NCBI RefSeq assembly: GCF_001577835.2
Contig: NC_029526.1
Location: forward strand, 155,510 to 219,509
DNA from: Coturnix japonica
Taxonomy: Eukaryota > Chordata > Aves > Galliformes > Phasianidae
DNA length: 64,000 nucleotides
Direction: 5' to 3'
Part shown: positions 11,948 to 43,218 of the stretch, piece after piece
Position numbering within the stretch: the first letter of the stretch is position 1
Layout: each line of letters opens with the position of its first letter
Translations under genes and position numbers: made by a program
The notes under the pieces: model-generated
What the model was told of the DNA's origin: nothing
The model's input: the letters and a program-made list of their open reading frames with translations, nothing else
Database searches by the model: none

Positions 11948-14900
11948 TAGATAAAAGGTGTAATTTGCTCAGTTCAAACCAGTGGGGATAAATCTCTTTG
12001 AAAGCCTGTTTGGGGCTGAACAAGGTGAGATGGAGCTCTGTTTGGAGCAGGGCTGAAGTGAGGGTAGTTTTGTTTACCTGACTTGTGTTAATTTATCAGT
12101 GATTATCACCAGACCCAGCTGAGCAGTATCACTGTGCTGTCCCTGCCTGGCAGGTGTATGAGAGTGGCAGCAACGTGGACCAGTTTGTCACCCGCTTCCT
12201 GCTGAAGGAGACGGCCAACCAGACCCAGTCGCTGCTGAGCTCGGTGGAGAGCGCCGTGGATGCCATTGATGAGCAGACCAACCCCTCCAGGTCGGCCATT
12301 TCTCCTTCCCTCCCCACTCCATCCCTGCTTCACAGCTGGTCTCATTATGATGCGCTTTTACAGGGCTCCTGGGGATGATGGACAAAGAGGAACTGGTGGA
12401 GCAGCTGCCTTTGCCAGCTTCCCCAGGAGCTCTCAGGGCTTTCCTCTGAGCAGAGCCCCCCTTGGGATTTAGTGTCTGTGTCTGGGATGTGCTGGGACAG
12501 TCCATGATGTCTCCATCCCATTCCCACTCTTTCCCCTGTCACATCACTGTTTCATCCCCATCCCTGTCCCCCATCCTCAGGAGATCGAGCCTAGGGGAGG
12601 TGGAGGAGATTGCTTCAAGATTCATCTTAGCCAGAGCTGAAATAGCAAGGAGTACCTGCAGCACTCCCCAAATAGCCCCATTTGAGGGTAGTTTGGGATG
12701 CTGACCAAGTGGCTCTGCCATATGCAAACTGAGAGGGCCGTGGGTGCCATGGAGTCCCCGGACTGTACTGGGAGGAGTGCCCCGGGTGTCTGTTGGCTTC
12801 ATTTCCCCATTGTGGAAGGCTGAGCAAGCTGTGGTGTAGGGCAGGTGGGAACAGCACAGCCTGGTTTGGGAGTGCTGAGGAGGAAGTAAGAATCAGTGAG
12901 AGCTGCTGGAAGTCCTCACTGTCTGTTGTTTGCTGGTGTGTGGACCTGGCTCATCATGAAGCCATTGGAGCTGTGAGCTGTTTTCATGGTGAAAATCGCT
13001 AAGGAAAAAAAAAAACACCAAAAAAACAAAAAAAAAACAAAAAAAACCCACCACCCTGATCTCTTGCATCAGAGGTGGCCTAAAAAGCGGGGAACCAGAG
13101 GGCTGTGAGATATCTGCCCAGCAGTGCCCAGCACATCTCCCTGATCCCTTGCAGGCAGTGCCCTGGCCCAGCTGGTCTTGCTCTGACAGAGCCGTGGTAC
13201 AACAGCCCTGTGCCCAGCTACGCACCCCCTGCCCGGATTGTGCCTCAGGGCCACGGGAAGAGCAGCCAGAGTGGTGAGTGGACATGGCTTCTGCTGCTCC
13301 AGCAGCCCGCTGCTCCCAGCTGCTGGGTGGGTGGATGCCCACAGGCACTGTTTGCTCTGTGTTCCTGCAGGTGCCCCTGAGCCCAGGCAGGACGGGCTGG
13401 AGGGGCAGATCGGGAGGTTGGCTGCACTCATCAGCAGGCTGGAGGACAAGGTAGGGACTGTGCATGGCTGCCATCGCTCCAGCCATCTCCACCATTGGTG
13501 AGAGTGCCATGGGCTTTGCTTAAACTGCATGTTCCTATGGATGAAGGAGTTGAAGCCTCTCACAGGGGTGACCTCGTTCCATCCAGGGACAGGCAGAGGG
13601 AATGCTGAGGTACTGGAGGTGTTTCTGAAACCCAAATGTTTTCAGGGCAGAAGGGTGTGGGACAGTGATTTTCCTTGGAAGAAGCATTGTTGGCAGTTTG
13701 GGGCCATTCTAAGGCAGGTGGGGTGATGTGAAGCCGTGTGCCAGGTCCCTATACCTCACCAAGGTCCCCATTGTGCCACGTGTCCCCAGATACTAACTCA
13801 CACCTGGTGCTTCCCATGGATACAGGCCAGGCTCCTCCAGGCTTCCAGTGCATCTGGGGCAGGGGGTGACTCCATTCCACTACCTCCTGATGGGGCACTG
13901 TTGCCCCCAAACTACTGCAATGCTCCTACTGCACCAGGGCTCTCTCAGTGGCTGTCCCCTCACAGTGGACACCCAGAGGGACACAGTGCCCCATCCTTCC
14001 TTTTCCCTTTGCAGACTCTCTGGTTTGACCTGCACCAGCGGCTGTCAGACAGTGAGAGCACAGCCTGCATGGTGAGCATGTGGCTGTGCTGCCATCACCA
14101 CCCCATGGTGTCCCCACAGGGTGTCCCTGGGGGGGATACTGCACACACTGGGTCACACATCCTGCTCTGTCTCCCCCCCAGTACCTCCTGCTGGTGCGGG
14201 ATGAGATGACGGTGTCACACAAGCACCTGGGCGAGTTCTGCAGCTCCCTGAAGCAGTACCTAAAGAGCGTAGCCGGGATGCGGGAGTGCTTCCAGTGGGT
14301 ACTGGGGGGGGCACCTGGAGATGGGGTCAGCAGGAGGATGGAGTGCTGGGAACTGGGGGCACCCTCAGTGGCTGCAAGGACAACAGCCTGGGGTGCCCCC
14401 ATGGTGGGGGCTGTGGGGACTGGGGACGCCCCCAACAGCTCACCCTCACCCCACCACTGCCAGCGTCACTGCGGTCAAGCTGCCTGACGGAGTCACCTTC
14501 ATCGTCTATGAGTTCTGGGAGACCGAGGATGACTGGAAGAGGTAGAGGGGGATGGGTGGGTAGCTGCCAGCTGGGGAAGCTTGTAGGGATGGGAGCAGGG
14601 CTTGGCTGAGCTGCTGCCTGGGGCAAGTGGGGAGTCTGCTGCCCACTTTCTGGTGGCAGGAGTGGGGTTCCCAGGGATGTGTCTGCAGGGTTTGGGCACG
14701 TTGGATAGACAAGTGGGGTTGGGTGGACAAGGGATGGGGGGCATGGGAGAGGGCCCAGGGAGCAGAGGTCTTGCTTATTTCCCTCAGAGGAAGCTGTGTG
14801 GGATGATCTGGGGGGTCAGGATGGTGATTCTGGGCTGTAATACACCGCAGGCACCTGCAGAGTGCCACCTGCAAGGACTTCCAGCATGTAAAGGTGGACG

Positions 14901-15094
14901 CTCTGAGCCAGCCCGAGGCCATCTCCAGCGTGGCTGTGCCAGGTAGGACCCGGGGTAGGGGCACAAAGCAGCCCCTGGGCAGCGGGGAGCAGAGTGGGTG
15001 GTGCAGCTGGGGGGGGATGTGTGCTGCAGTGACACTGGGTGACTCCAGCTGATGTTCCCTTGCAGCCGCCTGGTGCACCCTGAGCCAAGACTGA
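3081..15094 (+). CDS. NECAB2: NECAB2, N-terminal EF-hand calcium-binding protein 2 (3' portion, 10 exons)
   Basis: Exons, all with AG/GT borders and consistent phase: 3081-3106, 5085-5182, 12154-12290, 13155-13273, 13371-13450, 14015-14071, 14182-14294, 14464-14541, 14851-14942, 15066-15094 (TGA 15092-15094). The first two give the end of the EF-hand region ([11 protein letters not shown], then [16 protein letters not shown]). Exon 12154 encodes the conserved [19 protein letters not shown] block. Exon 13371 gives a short coiled-coil segment ([19 protein letters not shown]). The last four form the C-terminal ABM (monooxygenase-like) domain with VIYEFWE-type core ([15 protein letters not shown]) and the PAAWCT terminus. 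The family is neuronal and cytosolic, and binds calcium and receptors such as A2A and mGlu5 (known for the family). The exons for the N-terminus and first EF-hand were looked for in 1-3080 and not seen; they should lie left of the window. The 3' half is compact, with introns down to about 97 bp. Confidence 0.95.
3178..3345 (-). mobile_element. CR1 LINE fragment, reverse orientation
   Basis: It begins CATAGAATCGCTAAGGTTGG and continues with AGTCCAACCATTTACCC and ATGCTGACTCCACCATAAC, a common bird CR1 3' sequence read backwards. It lies in the NECAB2 intron directly after exon 3081-3106. Confidence 0.75.
7655..8442 (+). mobile_element. CR1 LINE, about 790-bp 3' part
   Basis: The copy contains the CR1 end of ORF2 and 3' UTR landmarks GAACCTGATGAGTTCAACAA, GTGACAGGACAAGGGGAAAT and AAGATCACCTTCAAAATGAA. 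It ends in TTCTGTGGTTCTGTGATTC at about 8423-8442. It lies in the 7-kb NECAB2 intron 5183-12153. Confidence 0.85.
10695..10728. repeat. Exact 17-bp tandem duplication
   Basis: GTACCCAGAGCTCTATA occurs twice back to back in a NECAB2 intron. It is a simple recent duplication. Confidence 0.9.
11859..11955. repeat. GATA tetranucleotide microsatellite
   Basis: About 22 near-uninterrupted GATA/GATG units lie in the large NECAB2 intron, roughly 200 bases before exon 12154-12290. Confidence 0.95.
12998..13052. repeat. A-rich low-complexity tract
   Basis: Runs of A are broken by single C or CC. The tract lies in the NECAB2 intron about 100 bases before exon 13155-13273. It could be an old poly(A) tail, but no attached element was recognised. 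Confidence 0.8.
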
Positions 15095-15577
15095 CCATGC
15101 AGGGACCTGGCTGTGCCCCCCACCCCCTTCCAGGAGCTGTTACCAGAGGGCAGTGTGATTGTCACCTATCTGCAGCAAAGGAACTCCCCTTGTCCCCCAC
15201 TGGCAGCACCTCAGCTGCCCCACTCCTGGGGCACCTCTCCCCACACAGGGTGGGCTCTTTGGGGCCTGGGAGGGGGTGGTGATTAGGTGGATATGGTGGG
15301 AGCAAACCCCTTGGTGTGCAGGAGGTACATATTGGTGTCTCTGATAGGTAGACCCAGCACAAAGGAGGGAGGAGGGATGGAGATCTGTAGGGCACGTGGG
15401 ATCCCAGTGGGGTGGAGGTGGGGGCCTCACAGCCCCGGGGGTGGCTGCTCCCCTGGCCCAGGAGTCTGTAAGTCTGTGTGTGCCTGTCTGTCTGTCTGTG
15501 CACAGCCTGCCCCATCCTGCCCAGCCCCAAGGGGGGATGAGAGGGCCTCACAGGGTGTGTCCCCCTCTACCCAACTG

Positions 15578-15583
15578 TTTATT
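15578..15583 (-). other. SLC38A8: Probable SLC38A8 polyadenylation signal
   Basis: TTTATT on the plus strand reads AATAAA on the minus strand, about 115 bases after the SLC38A8 stop. No better hexamer lies between. Use of this site would place the SLC38A8 3' end near 15560, inside the NECAB2 3' UTR. Confidence 0.5.
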
Positions 15584-15610
15584 AATAGAGCAACAGAACT
15601 GATGACACTG

Positions 15611-15616
15611 AATAAA
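15611..15616 (+). other. NECAB2: Probable NECAB2 polyadenylation signal (AATAAA)
   Basis: AATAAA lies 517 bases after the NECAB2 stop and is the first canonical hexamer downstream on this strand. It implies a 3' UTR of roughly 540 bases ending near 15630. It sits only 28 bases from an oppositely oriented hexamer that probably serves SLC38A8. Confidence 0.6.
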
Positions 15617-15698
15617 CCATGTGGGAGCCAGCTGCAGTGTGGCTGCATCTGGGATGGGGTGGTGGGGGATGTGGGAGGACGTGGAGCTACACATCCCC

Positions 15699-18600
15699 TC
15701 AATGCAGCAGCCCCATCACAGCCAGGGCAGCGCTCTGCCCACACACAAAGGTGCCCCCTAGCACAGAGAGGACACCCCAGGTGATGAGTACAGCCCTGCG
15801 GAGATACGAGTGGGGAGGAGGGACACAGCCCCTGCTTCAGCTGTGGGTCTCCACAGGGTCCCACGCTGCTCCAGCCCCTGTGCAATGACACATAATGGCT
15901 GGTCAGAAGCCTTGCTGCCACCCCTGGGATGTCCCCATTTTACTCACCGCACTGCAGACTCACAGTGGCTTCTGGTGCCACCCTGAGCCCCCCAGGTGTG
16001 ACACTTACCCCAGGCTGCGCTGCTGCTCCATCATGGGGTCACCAGTGCCGGATGGGCAAGGAGTACAGAACAGTGTGGGGGTCATCTCCCCAAACTGCCC
16101 CAGGCACTGCCCGGGCACAGCAATGGGGATGCAGTGCCCAGCAAGAACCCAAGGGCCACCCTTCATTAAACACTCAGTCCCTCTTGCCCCCAGCATCTCC
16201 AACCCAAACTCTGGGGCTTTAGGGTCCCGGCTCCATGGGCCATCCTTCCCTTCCAGTCACCCCTGCAAGTGCATCCCTGGCACATGGGACATCCCCTGAT
16301 AACCTGGGCAAATCCCTGAAACCGCGAAACATCCCTGATGTACGGACACGTCCCTGATCAATGGGCACCTTCCCACTGTGGGGGCATGTCCCTGGTATCC
16401 AGACACATATCTAACACCTGGATACATCCCTAATATGTGACCACATCTCTACTGTGTGTACACCTCTCCAAGACCTGAGCATATCCCTGGTACACTGCAC
16501 ATCCCCCATACCCGAGCACACCCCTGATGCCCCCACTCCAACAGCCCCCATGTCCCACATTAAGTGATGCCCCATATCTCCCTCTCTCCACATGGTGTTC
16601 CCACCCTATCATGTATATTCCCATGGGGACCCCATGCCTGACCATCAAACAGGGGATCCCTGTGCCCCATGCCCTGTCCCACCCCCAAGCCTGCACTCAC
16701 CTTTTGGGTGCCCCAATGGTTTGTGTCCCCGTCATGCACACCAGGCACAGCCCTACAACCAGCACAGGTGCTCAGCTTCTACCTCGTGGCTACAGAGCCC
16801 CCAGGAACAAGACCAAAAGGGCCCCAAAGCCCCCCATCTCTCCCACTCCCTGTGCCTGCCTGGGAAGATGAAGATGAAGAAAGCACTGATGCCACCGATG
16901 AGCTCAATGACCTTGCCGATGTCAGGGACAAACAAGGCAATGGTGAGTGTGGCGGCCATCCACGAAATGGTCAGTGCCACCCGGCTCTGCTGCTCATGCC
17001 TCTCAGACACCAGCGTGGCCCTGAGCTTGCGGTGTGCCCACAGGTCCTGTACCACCAACCTGTGTGGTGGGGACAGCTTAGGGATCGGGGGACATGGGAG
17101 GGACTGAGGGGATGGGGTGGCCCGGCAATGCCCACTCACCGTCCCAGCAGCACCACAATGGGGTAGATGGTGATGATGGAGATAGCAAAGAGCAGGCGGG
17201 CAACGATGACAACAGGGTCGTTCCCAGGGTAGGACATCAAGACATCAGGGGCCACGTCCTCGCCAAAGGTCAGGTAGCCATAGAGCCCTGCAGGCAGGGA
17301 AGCAGCCATGGGCTGTCACCAGGGAGGCGATAAAAGTGCCCTGTGCCACCAGCAGGAATGGGGTACAGCAGCAGAAAGGAGAGCAGTGGAGCTGCAGACC
17401 CCCAGGAATAGAAGCGGCGGTGCTGGGGTTACCGGTGAGGGAGTAGATGAGGAGGCAGATGAGCATGGAGAGCATGGAGACGGCCACCCAGTGGGAGAAG
17501 CTCTGGTTCCGCATGCTGCTGTAGATGGCCACGCAGGCCTCGTGGCACTGCAAGGGGACAGTGCGGCCACCTCCCCTCCTGCTGCTGCCCATGGTGGTGC
17601 TCCCAGGGACACCTGCATGCAGCTCCCCACAGGGAACCCACCCCAACAGCACCACACAGGTGGGGACATACCTGGAACCCGAAGCAGATGGTGGGGATGA
17701 CGCTGAACATGGAAGCCCAGGAGGAGGCCCTGCGACATGGCGGGGAGGAAGAGCAAAAGAACGTGAGGTCCCGGTGGCAGAGGGGACCTCGATGGCATGT
17801 CTGGTCTGGGAGGGCTGGGGGCTGTGCCACCGCTGGGGGGAGGGGGGGGGGGGGGGGGGGCAGGGCAGGGGACGACGGTGCTGCCTTACCTGGGGGGCCG
17901 GGCAGCCTGCAGGAGTCCCAGATTCTCACCCTGCAGGTGGTACTTGAGGACGATGACCAGCGTGAGGTAACAGGCAGCCAGCGTGCCCAGGATGCTGCGG
18001 GGATAGAGCAGTCAGGGCAGGGAACGGGGGCCCAGGGGAACCTGCAGGCTGCCACACCAGCACGGGACGGCTGCGGCCATACCTGGAGTACTTCTGGAAG
18101 CTGATCTCCCTGGGCACAGACAGCGGGAAGATGACCAGGGCACAGAGCGCCGGGAGGGTGAAGCGCTGATCCACGTACCAGGGGGAGCCCTCGCCCAGTG
18201 CGCCGGGCGGGTACAGCGAGCCGCACACTGCGGGGACACAGCTGCACCCAGAGCCGCGGGCAGCGCCTGCGTCCCCCTCAGCCCCAGCAGCTCACGTTTG
18301 TCCAGCTGGTCGCCCACCACCCGCAGCAGAGTCACGGCGATCATGAAGAGGTTGAGGAAGAAGCAGAGCTCGCAGACTCTCCCCGCCGCGGGGCCGCACA
18401 CCGCCCGCACCACGCCTTGGTAGGTGGGCTGGGCGCTGAGCGCTGCCGCGTGTCCCAGCACGGCCAGCCCGCTGACCAGGAACACCAGCGAACCCTGCGG
18501 GACACAACGGGAGCAGCCGGCCCCTCACACGGACGCATAACGGGGTCTGGGTCAGCCCCAGTGCCAGCCCGTCCTCTCGGCAGTGGCCCAAGAGAAGGGG

Positions 18601-19241
18601 AAGGAGGGAAAGGAACAGTTTCACGCTGTCTTTTTCGGGTTGGATTGTGGTCTTCAGGATTTGCAGGGAACAGCAATGGAAATGTGCTTTGGGTTGAGGT
18701 ACAAGTTGACTTCAGTGTAAAAGATGCAAAGGGTGGCAGCAGTTTCCTTTGTCCTGACATGGGTTCCGCACACTTTTGCAGTGGGAAGGGTCCCGGAACC
18801 CCGGTAACAAATGTGGTGTGAAAAGCTGAACCTCTGCTCTCAACCCAACCCCACTTTTCAAGCCACAACCTCAACTTCCTTTTGAGCACCACTGCCAACA
18901 TCCCAGCAGAGCCAGGAATGCCCAAACAGGCTCTGCCAACACTGCAGCCTCCCTGTCCTCATCCCCATCCCCATCCTCCTCCCTGTCCCCATCCCAGCCC
19001 CCATCCCTGTCCAACTCCATCCCCATTCCAGAGCCACCCCTTTGTGCAGCCCCCATTCCCTTACCAGCTCCACCAGGATGGCAGGTATGGCACCCCCGGC
19101 CTTGCTGAACGCCCAGGGGAAGCTGAGCAGCCCGGCACCCAGCGCTGACTTCAGCATGATGAAGACGGCACCAGCAGAGGAGAGTCCAGCGCTGCCCGTG
19201 TTGCGCAGCTCCAGCAGCGGTTGGCCCTCACCCCCCTCCAT
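15699..19241 (-). CDS. SLC38A8: SLC38A8, putative sodium-coupled neutral amino-acid transporter 8
   Basis: Ten coding exons in transcript order: 19065-19241, 18296-18494, 18083-18227, 17890-17994, 17672-17729, 17433-17547, 17140-17287, 16860-17059, 16701-16752, 15699-15795 (TGA 15699-15701). They sum to 1296 nt, 431 aa, against 435 in human (remembered). The start is ATG at 19241 ([12 protein letters not shown]), followed by the conserved first membrane segment [20 protein letters not shown]. Other landmarks are [48 protein letters not shown], the MSYPGND loop and [13 protein letters not shown]. The family is a multi-pass plasma-membrane transporter related to SNATs; human loss causes foveal hypoplasia with optic-nerve misrouting (established knowledge). 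Intron 8 (16753-16859) appears to use a GC donor. The gene is very compact (about 3.5 kb) and converges on NECAB2. Confidence 0.95.
16270..16540. repeat. Imperfect minisatellite in SLC38A8 intron 9
   Basis: About a dozen degenerate units share a core like ACATCCCTGATA, with a period of roughly 20-25 bases. The array fills much of the intron before the last SLC38A8 exon (15796-16700). Confidence 0.6.
17835..17860. repeat. G-homopolymer tract in SLC38A8 intron 4
   Basis: There is a run of G broken by a single A, 26 bases in all. It lies in the 160-base intron 17730-17889. The pre-mRNA (minus strand) carries the C-rich side. Confidence 0.9.
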
Positions 19242-20345
19242 CTCCTAATAGCCCTGGAGGGGACTGGGCTGGGGCTGGGCCAGAGAAGCTGTTCCACTCT
19301 GTCCCCCTCCAGCAGTCCCCGTGGGGGCGGGAGCGGGGCTCTGACCCCTGCCTCCATGGGGGGTGGCAGGGAGGTACCATAGGGGGACTTTCACAAGACC
19401 ACCCAAGGGAATGGGCTGCGGACCCAGGGACAAGGGGCCCATGCACTGGAAGGGGTGGACATGCCATGGCTTGGTGCAAATGCTCCCACAAGATCAGTAC
19501 ATGTCACCGGCCGTGGGCTCAAAGCGCAGGGTCCCCAGCACCAGCTGATGGCCCCTAATGCATTTTTGATTTCCCAAGTATGTGGCCTTCTGATCTCGGT
19601 AAGATGGATAAAGAGACTTTAATCAGCTGCTAGAAGGAATTATGGATGGCTAATTGTGCCTGCCACCTCCATTACATCTCAGCTGCCTACAGGGCTTAAA
19701 AGCATCTGAAAGGGTCTTCCAGACCTTCATTAGTTGCACACCAAAGACTTTGAGAGTAATTGGCCTCTATGATCTAGAAATTGGCCACTGGGCTGTAAAA
19801 TACCAGCCACTGGGAAAGGCTCTTAATTCGGACTGGGGCTTTGATGCAACTTGACTCTGGTTTCAAGGCTGTACAGGGGCTGTAATCTCTCATTAGCGCT
19901 GTGATGAGAGGAGCGAGCCTCCTCATTAGTGCTGCAGCAGAGGCACCAAAGCTTTCCAGGCTCCCTCCTCCTGGAAAATCAAAGAAATTCAGCCCGCCTC
20001 CCATACCAGCACAGCAGCCCCACGTGGGGTTTCTGCAGGCCCTCGTGCTTCCTAGCTGACATTTTTTTCCCCCTTCTCCCATTTCCTGTGGCACTCCAAC
20101 CCCCAGGCTGTGAGCCACATCCAGGGCTGGCAGCTTCACCCACTGCTGAGCCTGTGCAGGTGCCCTCCTCTCCGTCTCTGATGGAAAAAGTGCTATGTCT
20201 TTTGTGCCGTTACCTTTGAGCTCCATCAGAGGTGTGAATAAACCTTGTTTCAGACTGTCAAAATCCCCATCACGCTGGTGCACATTTGTTTTAAGGACAA
20301 AGACACGGGGGGAGAAGGGATGAATGCCATGCAACACTCCGTCTC
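19242..20345. other. Intergenic stretch between SLC38A8 and MBTPS1
   Basis: No coding exon was recognised. The part nearest SLC38A8 should hold its promoter and 5' UTR. The 19575-19900 section is AT-richer, with several homeodomain-type TAAT cores (for example GCTAATTG at 19651). Confidence 0.5.
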
Positions 20346-20365
20346 AGCTTCATATAGATAACGTA

Positions 20366-20371
20366 TTTATT
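20366..20371 (-). other. MBTPS1: Probable MBTPS1 polyadenylation signal
   Basis: TTTATT on the plus strand is AATAAA on the minus strand, about 540 bases past the MBTPS1 stop. The intervening AT-rich sequence 20372-20909 is the probable 3' UTR. Other weaker hexamers may be used. Confidence 0.5.
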
Positions 20372-20909
20372 GAAAATCTGCTTCACCAACAATGGTGAAA
20401 TCATGACCAAGAATTACAAAACATCATAGTAGTTGGATTTATAAAAATAAACTGCGGAACTATGTCAAACTGATTTGTACTGGTCTCTCCTGCCCCCCTC
20501 CTCCCTTTGATGAAGTAAGTTACACTCTTCAGCATTAAACCATTCTAGAAAATTGCATCCTATCCAAAAAATGCACTTGTGTTTCCTTAGCAGAGGTCCT
20601 TAAAGTGACTTTTCCCCCCACCCTCCCCAACAATAAATATAGAAAATAGCCTCTAAACAAATAAAATTTTGTTTGGTCAGCTTACAAAAAAAGGTCCATT
20701 TTCTCCCTCGTGGGCTACGTAGTGACTAAGCAGCCAGTTCAACAGCATTCAAGTCTTTGGTGGGTACGGCTGCTTAAAGCTGCAGTTTTATGTACATATG
20801 ATCAGTTGAGGTCCTTTTTTTCTCTCCAGAGTCCAAAGACTGTGAGATGATGTCAGGATGTGTATCTCCAGTATGATCACCAGAGGTCATCTTTGGCAAG
20901 CCAGAGCTT

Positions 20910-41848
<20,939 letters not shown>

Positions 41849-43102
41849 GGTCACAGAAGAAAATGGTTTCATTCCAAGAATTCCATATATTCAATTCACA
41901 CTTTTCTTCTTTATAAGCTAGTTCATTTCTCTTTCAGTAAATGCTGATTTCACTGTGCCGTTCAATTGGATATTCTTTGAGCTGTGCCCGAAGCAAATAC
42001 AGATTTCATTGTCTTTTGAGGTAAAGCCTAATAAACAGGCTCATTTCTTTCTACGTTTCTTCTCCATTTTGTATTAAATGATTCGGTCACTCATGATATG
42101 GCAGCTGAGTCCTGTACTCCATTTCAGAGAGCAAAGTTAACTCCCTAGAATTAGTAAAGTTGTTTGCAAGCTGACCTGCAAGGCAACACTGCAAATAGTT
42201 AGATCCATGTTTATGTAAACACATAGCCTGAAAAAGCACAAAAGACAGATTCCTTCAGCAGTTAGCATTAGAAATGACAAAGAAAAAGCTGTTCATGTTT
42301 CATTTAGTAACTTTCCTAGAACACTTGAGTTTCTTCCTGGTTCACGCCAGGTGAGATACCCAGCTATTAACCTGGTAATAGAGCAGGTAACAGCAACAAC
42401 TTAATTCTACTGCCCTTCATGTAAGCAGAGTAAAAACAACGAACTGACATGTAAGGCCCATTGCAAGGAAAAAAATGGAAGCAAAATGAAGCATTATAGG
42501 AAGTGTCTGTGGGTACTTCAAAAAGTATGGTGGTGGGTTGTTTTTCTCTACTCAGCAACACAGATTATGATGATAATGCTCTGGAATGTAATTTGACACA
42601 AGGAGAATCAGGCTGAACCTCTATTTCTGTGGCTGCCAAGGACAAGAAATACCACCACAGGAAGCAAATGTTTAGTTCCTAAGCTTGAAATAGATTCTTG
42701 TTATTAAAGGAGGCTTTCAGGTTCTCCTGAGCAGGAACGTGGTTACCACAACACGGGCACCTGAGAAAACACGGGCAGGGTTTGCAAATGTAAAACAACG
42801 TGGAAAATCCTTTTCACATATAGGAGCAGCTTCTTCACGTTCTGTTCCAGGGTGGATTTCAAGAAACACTACGATGTAATACTATCGCTGAGCCAGGAAC
42901 AGACAGTGGAAGCCCGTGAGAAGACGAGGGGAGAAGAACCTTCCTGTCCCACAGCACTGCCCAGCACTCCCGAGAGCCGCAGTGCCCGGCACGGGCGGCC
43001 ACACCGCAAGTCCCTACCGCCACCGGGGCTGTGATCGCCTCACAGGACACGAAGCGGCCCCAGCTCCGCCATCCCACCCGCTCCCCCGCCCGCCGCGCTC
43101 AC

Positions 43103-43150
43103 CATGCCGCAACGGTACCCAGCCCCGCCGCCGCCATTTTGTGCAATGTT
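43103..43150 (-). other. MBTPS1: MBTPS1 non-coding first exon (3' edge defined)
   Basis: On the minus strand a strong donor (GGCATG|GTGAGC) ends a GC-rich exon at 43103. The upstream edge near 43150 is a guess based on the YY1 motif, which usually lies just inside the transcript. The coding start is in the next exon, about 1.25 kb away. The exon contains an upstream ATG at 43137 (see findings). I could not fix the acceptor of the coding exon's 5' UTR. Confidence 0.55.
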
Positions 43151-43206
43151 TACCACAGCGCTCTCGCGAGATTCCCGGCGCTGCACGAGGGACGGGCGCA
43201 TGCGCA
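43130..43206 (-). promoter_or_regulatory. MBTPS1: MBTPS1 CpG-island promoter with YY1, TCTCGCGAGA and NRF1 motifs
   Basis: Three housekeeping-type promoter motifs lie within 77 bases. On the minus strand 43130-43140 reads AAAATGGCGGC (YY1). 43162-43171 is the palindrome TCTCGCGAGA (the BANP/Kaiso-associated element). 43196-43206 is GCGCATGCGCA (NRF1). The surrounding sequence, about 42950-43210, is CpG-rich. Motif identities are from knowledge; function is inferred from their order ahead of the MBTPS1 exon 1 donor. Confidence 0.75.
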
Positions 43207-43218
43207 GTGCTGAGTGCG

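Noticed and set aside
11859-11955. Regular repeat that could suggest a CRISPR array
   Set aside because: It is a GATA microsatellite without spacers in a vertebrate intron.
12893-13510. 205-aa minus-strand open frame across NECAB2 exons
   Set aside because: It is antisense to recognised NECAB2 exons, low in complexity at one end (A-rich tract) and resembles no family.
14506-15165. 219-aa minus-strand open frame opposite the NECAB2 3' end
   Set aside because: It is a shadow in GC-rich DNA, opposite exons confirmed by similarity and phase.
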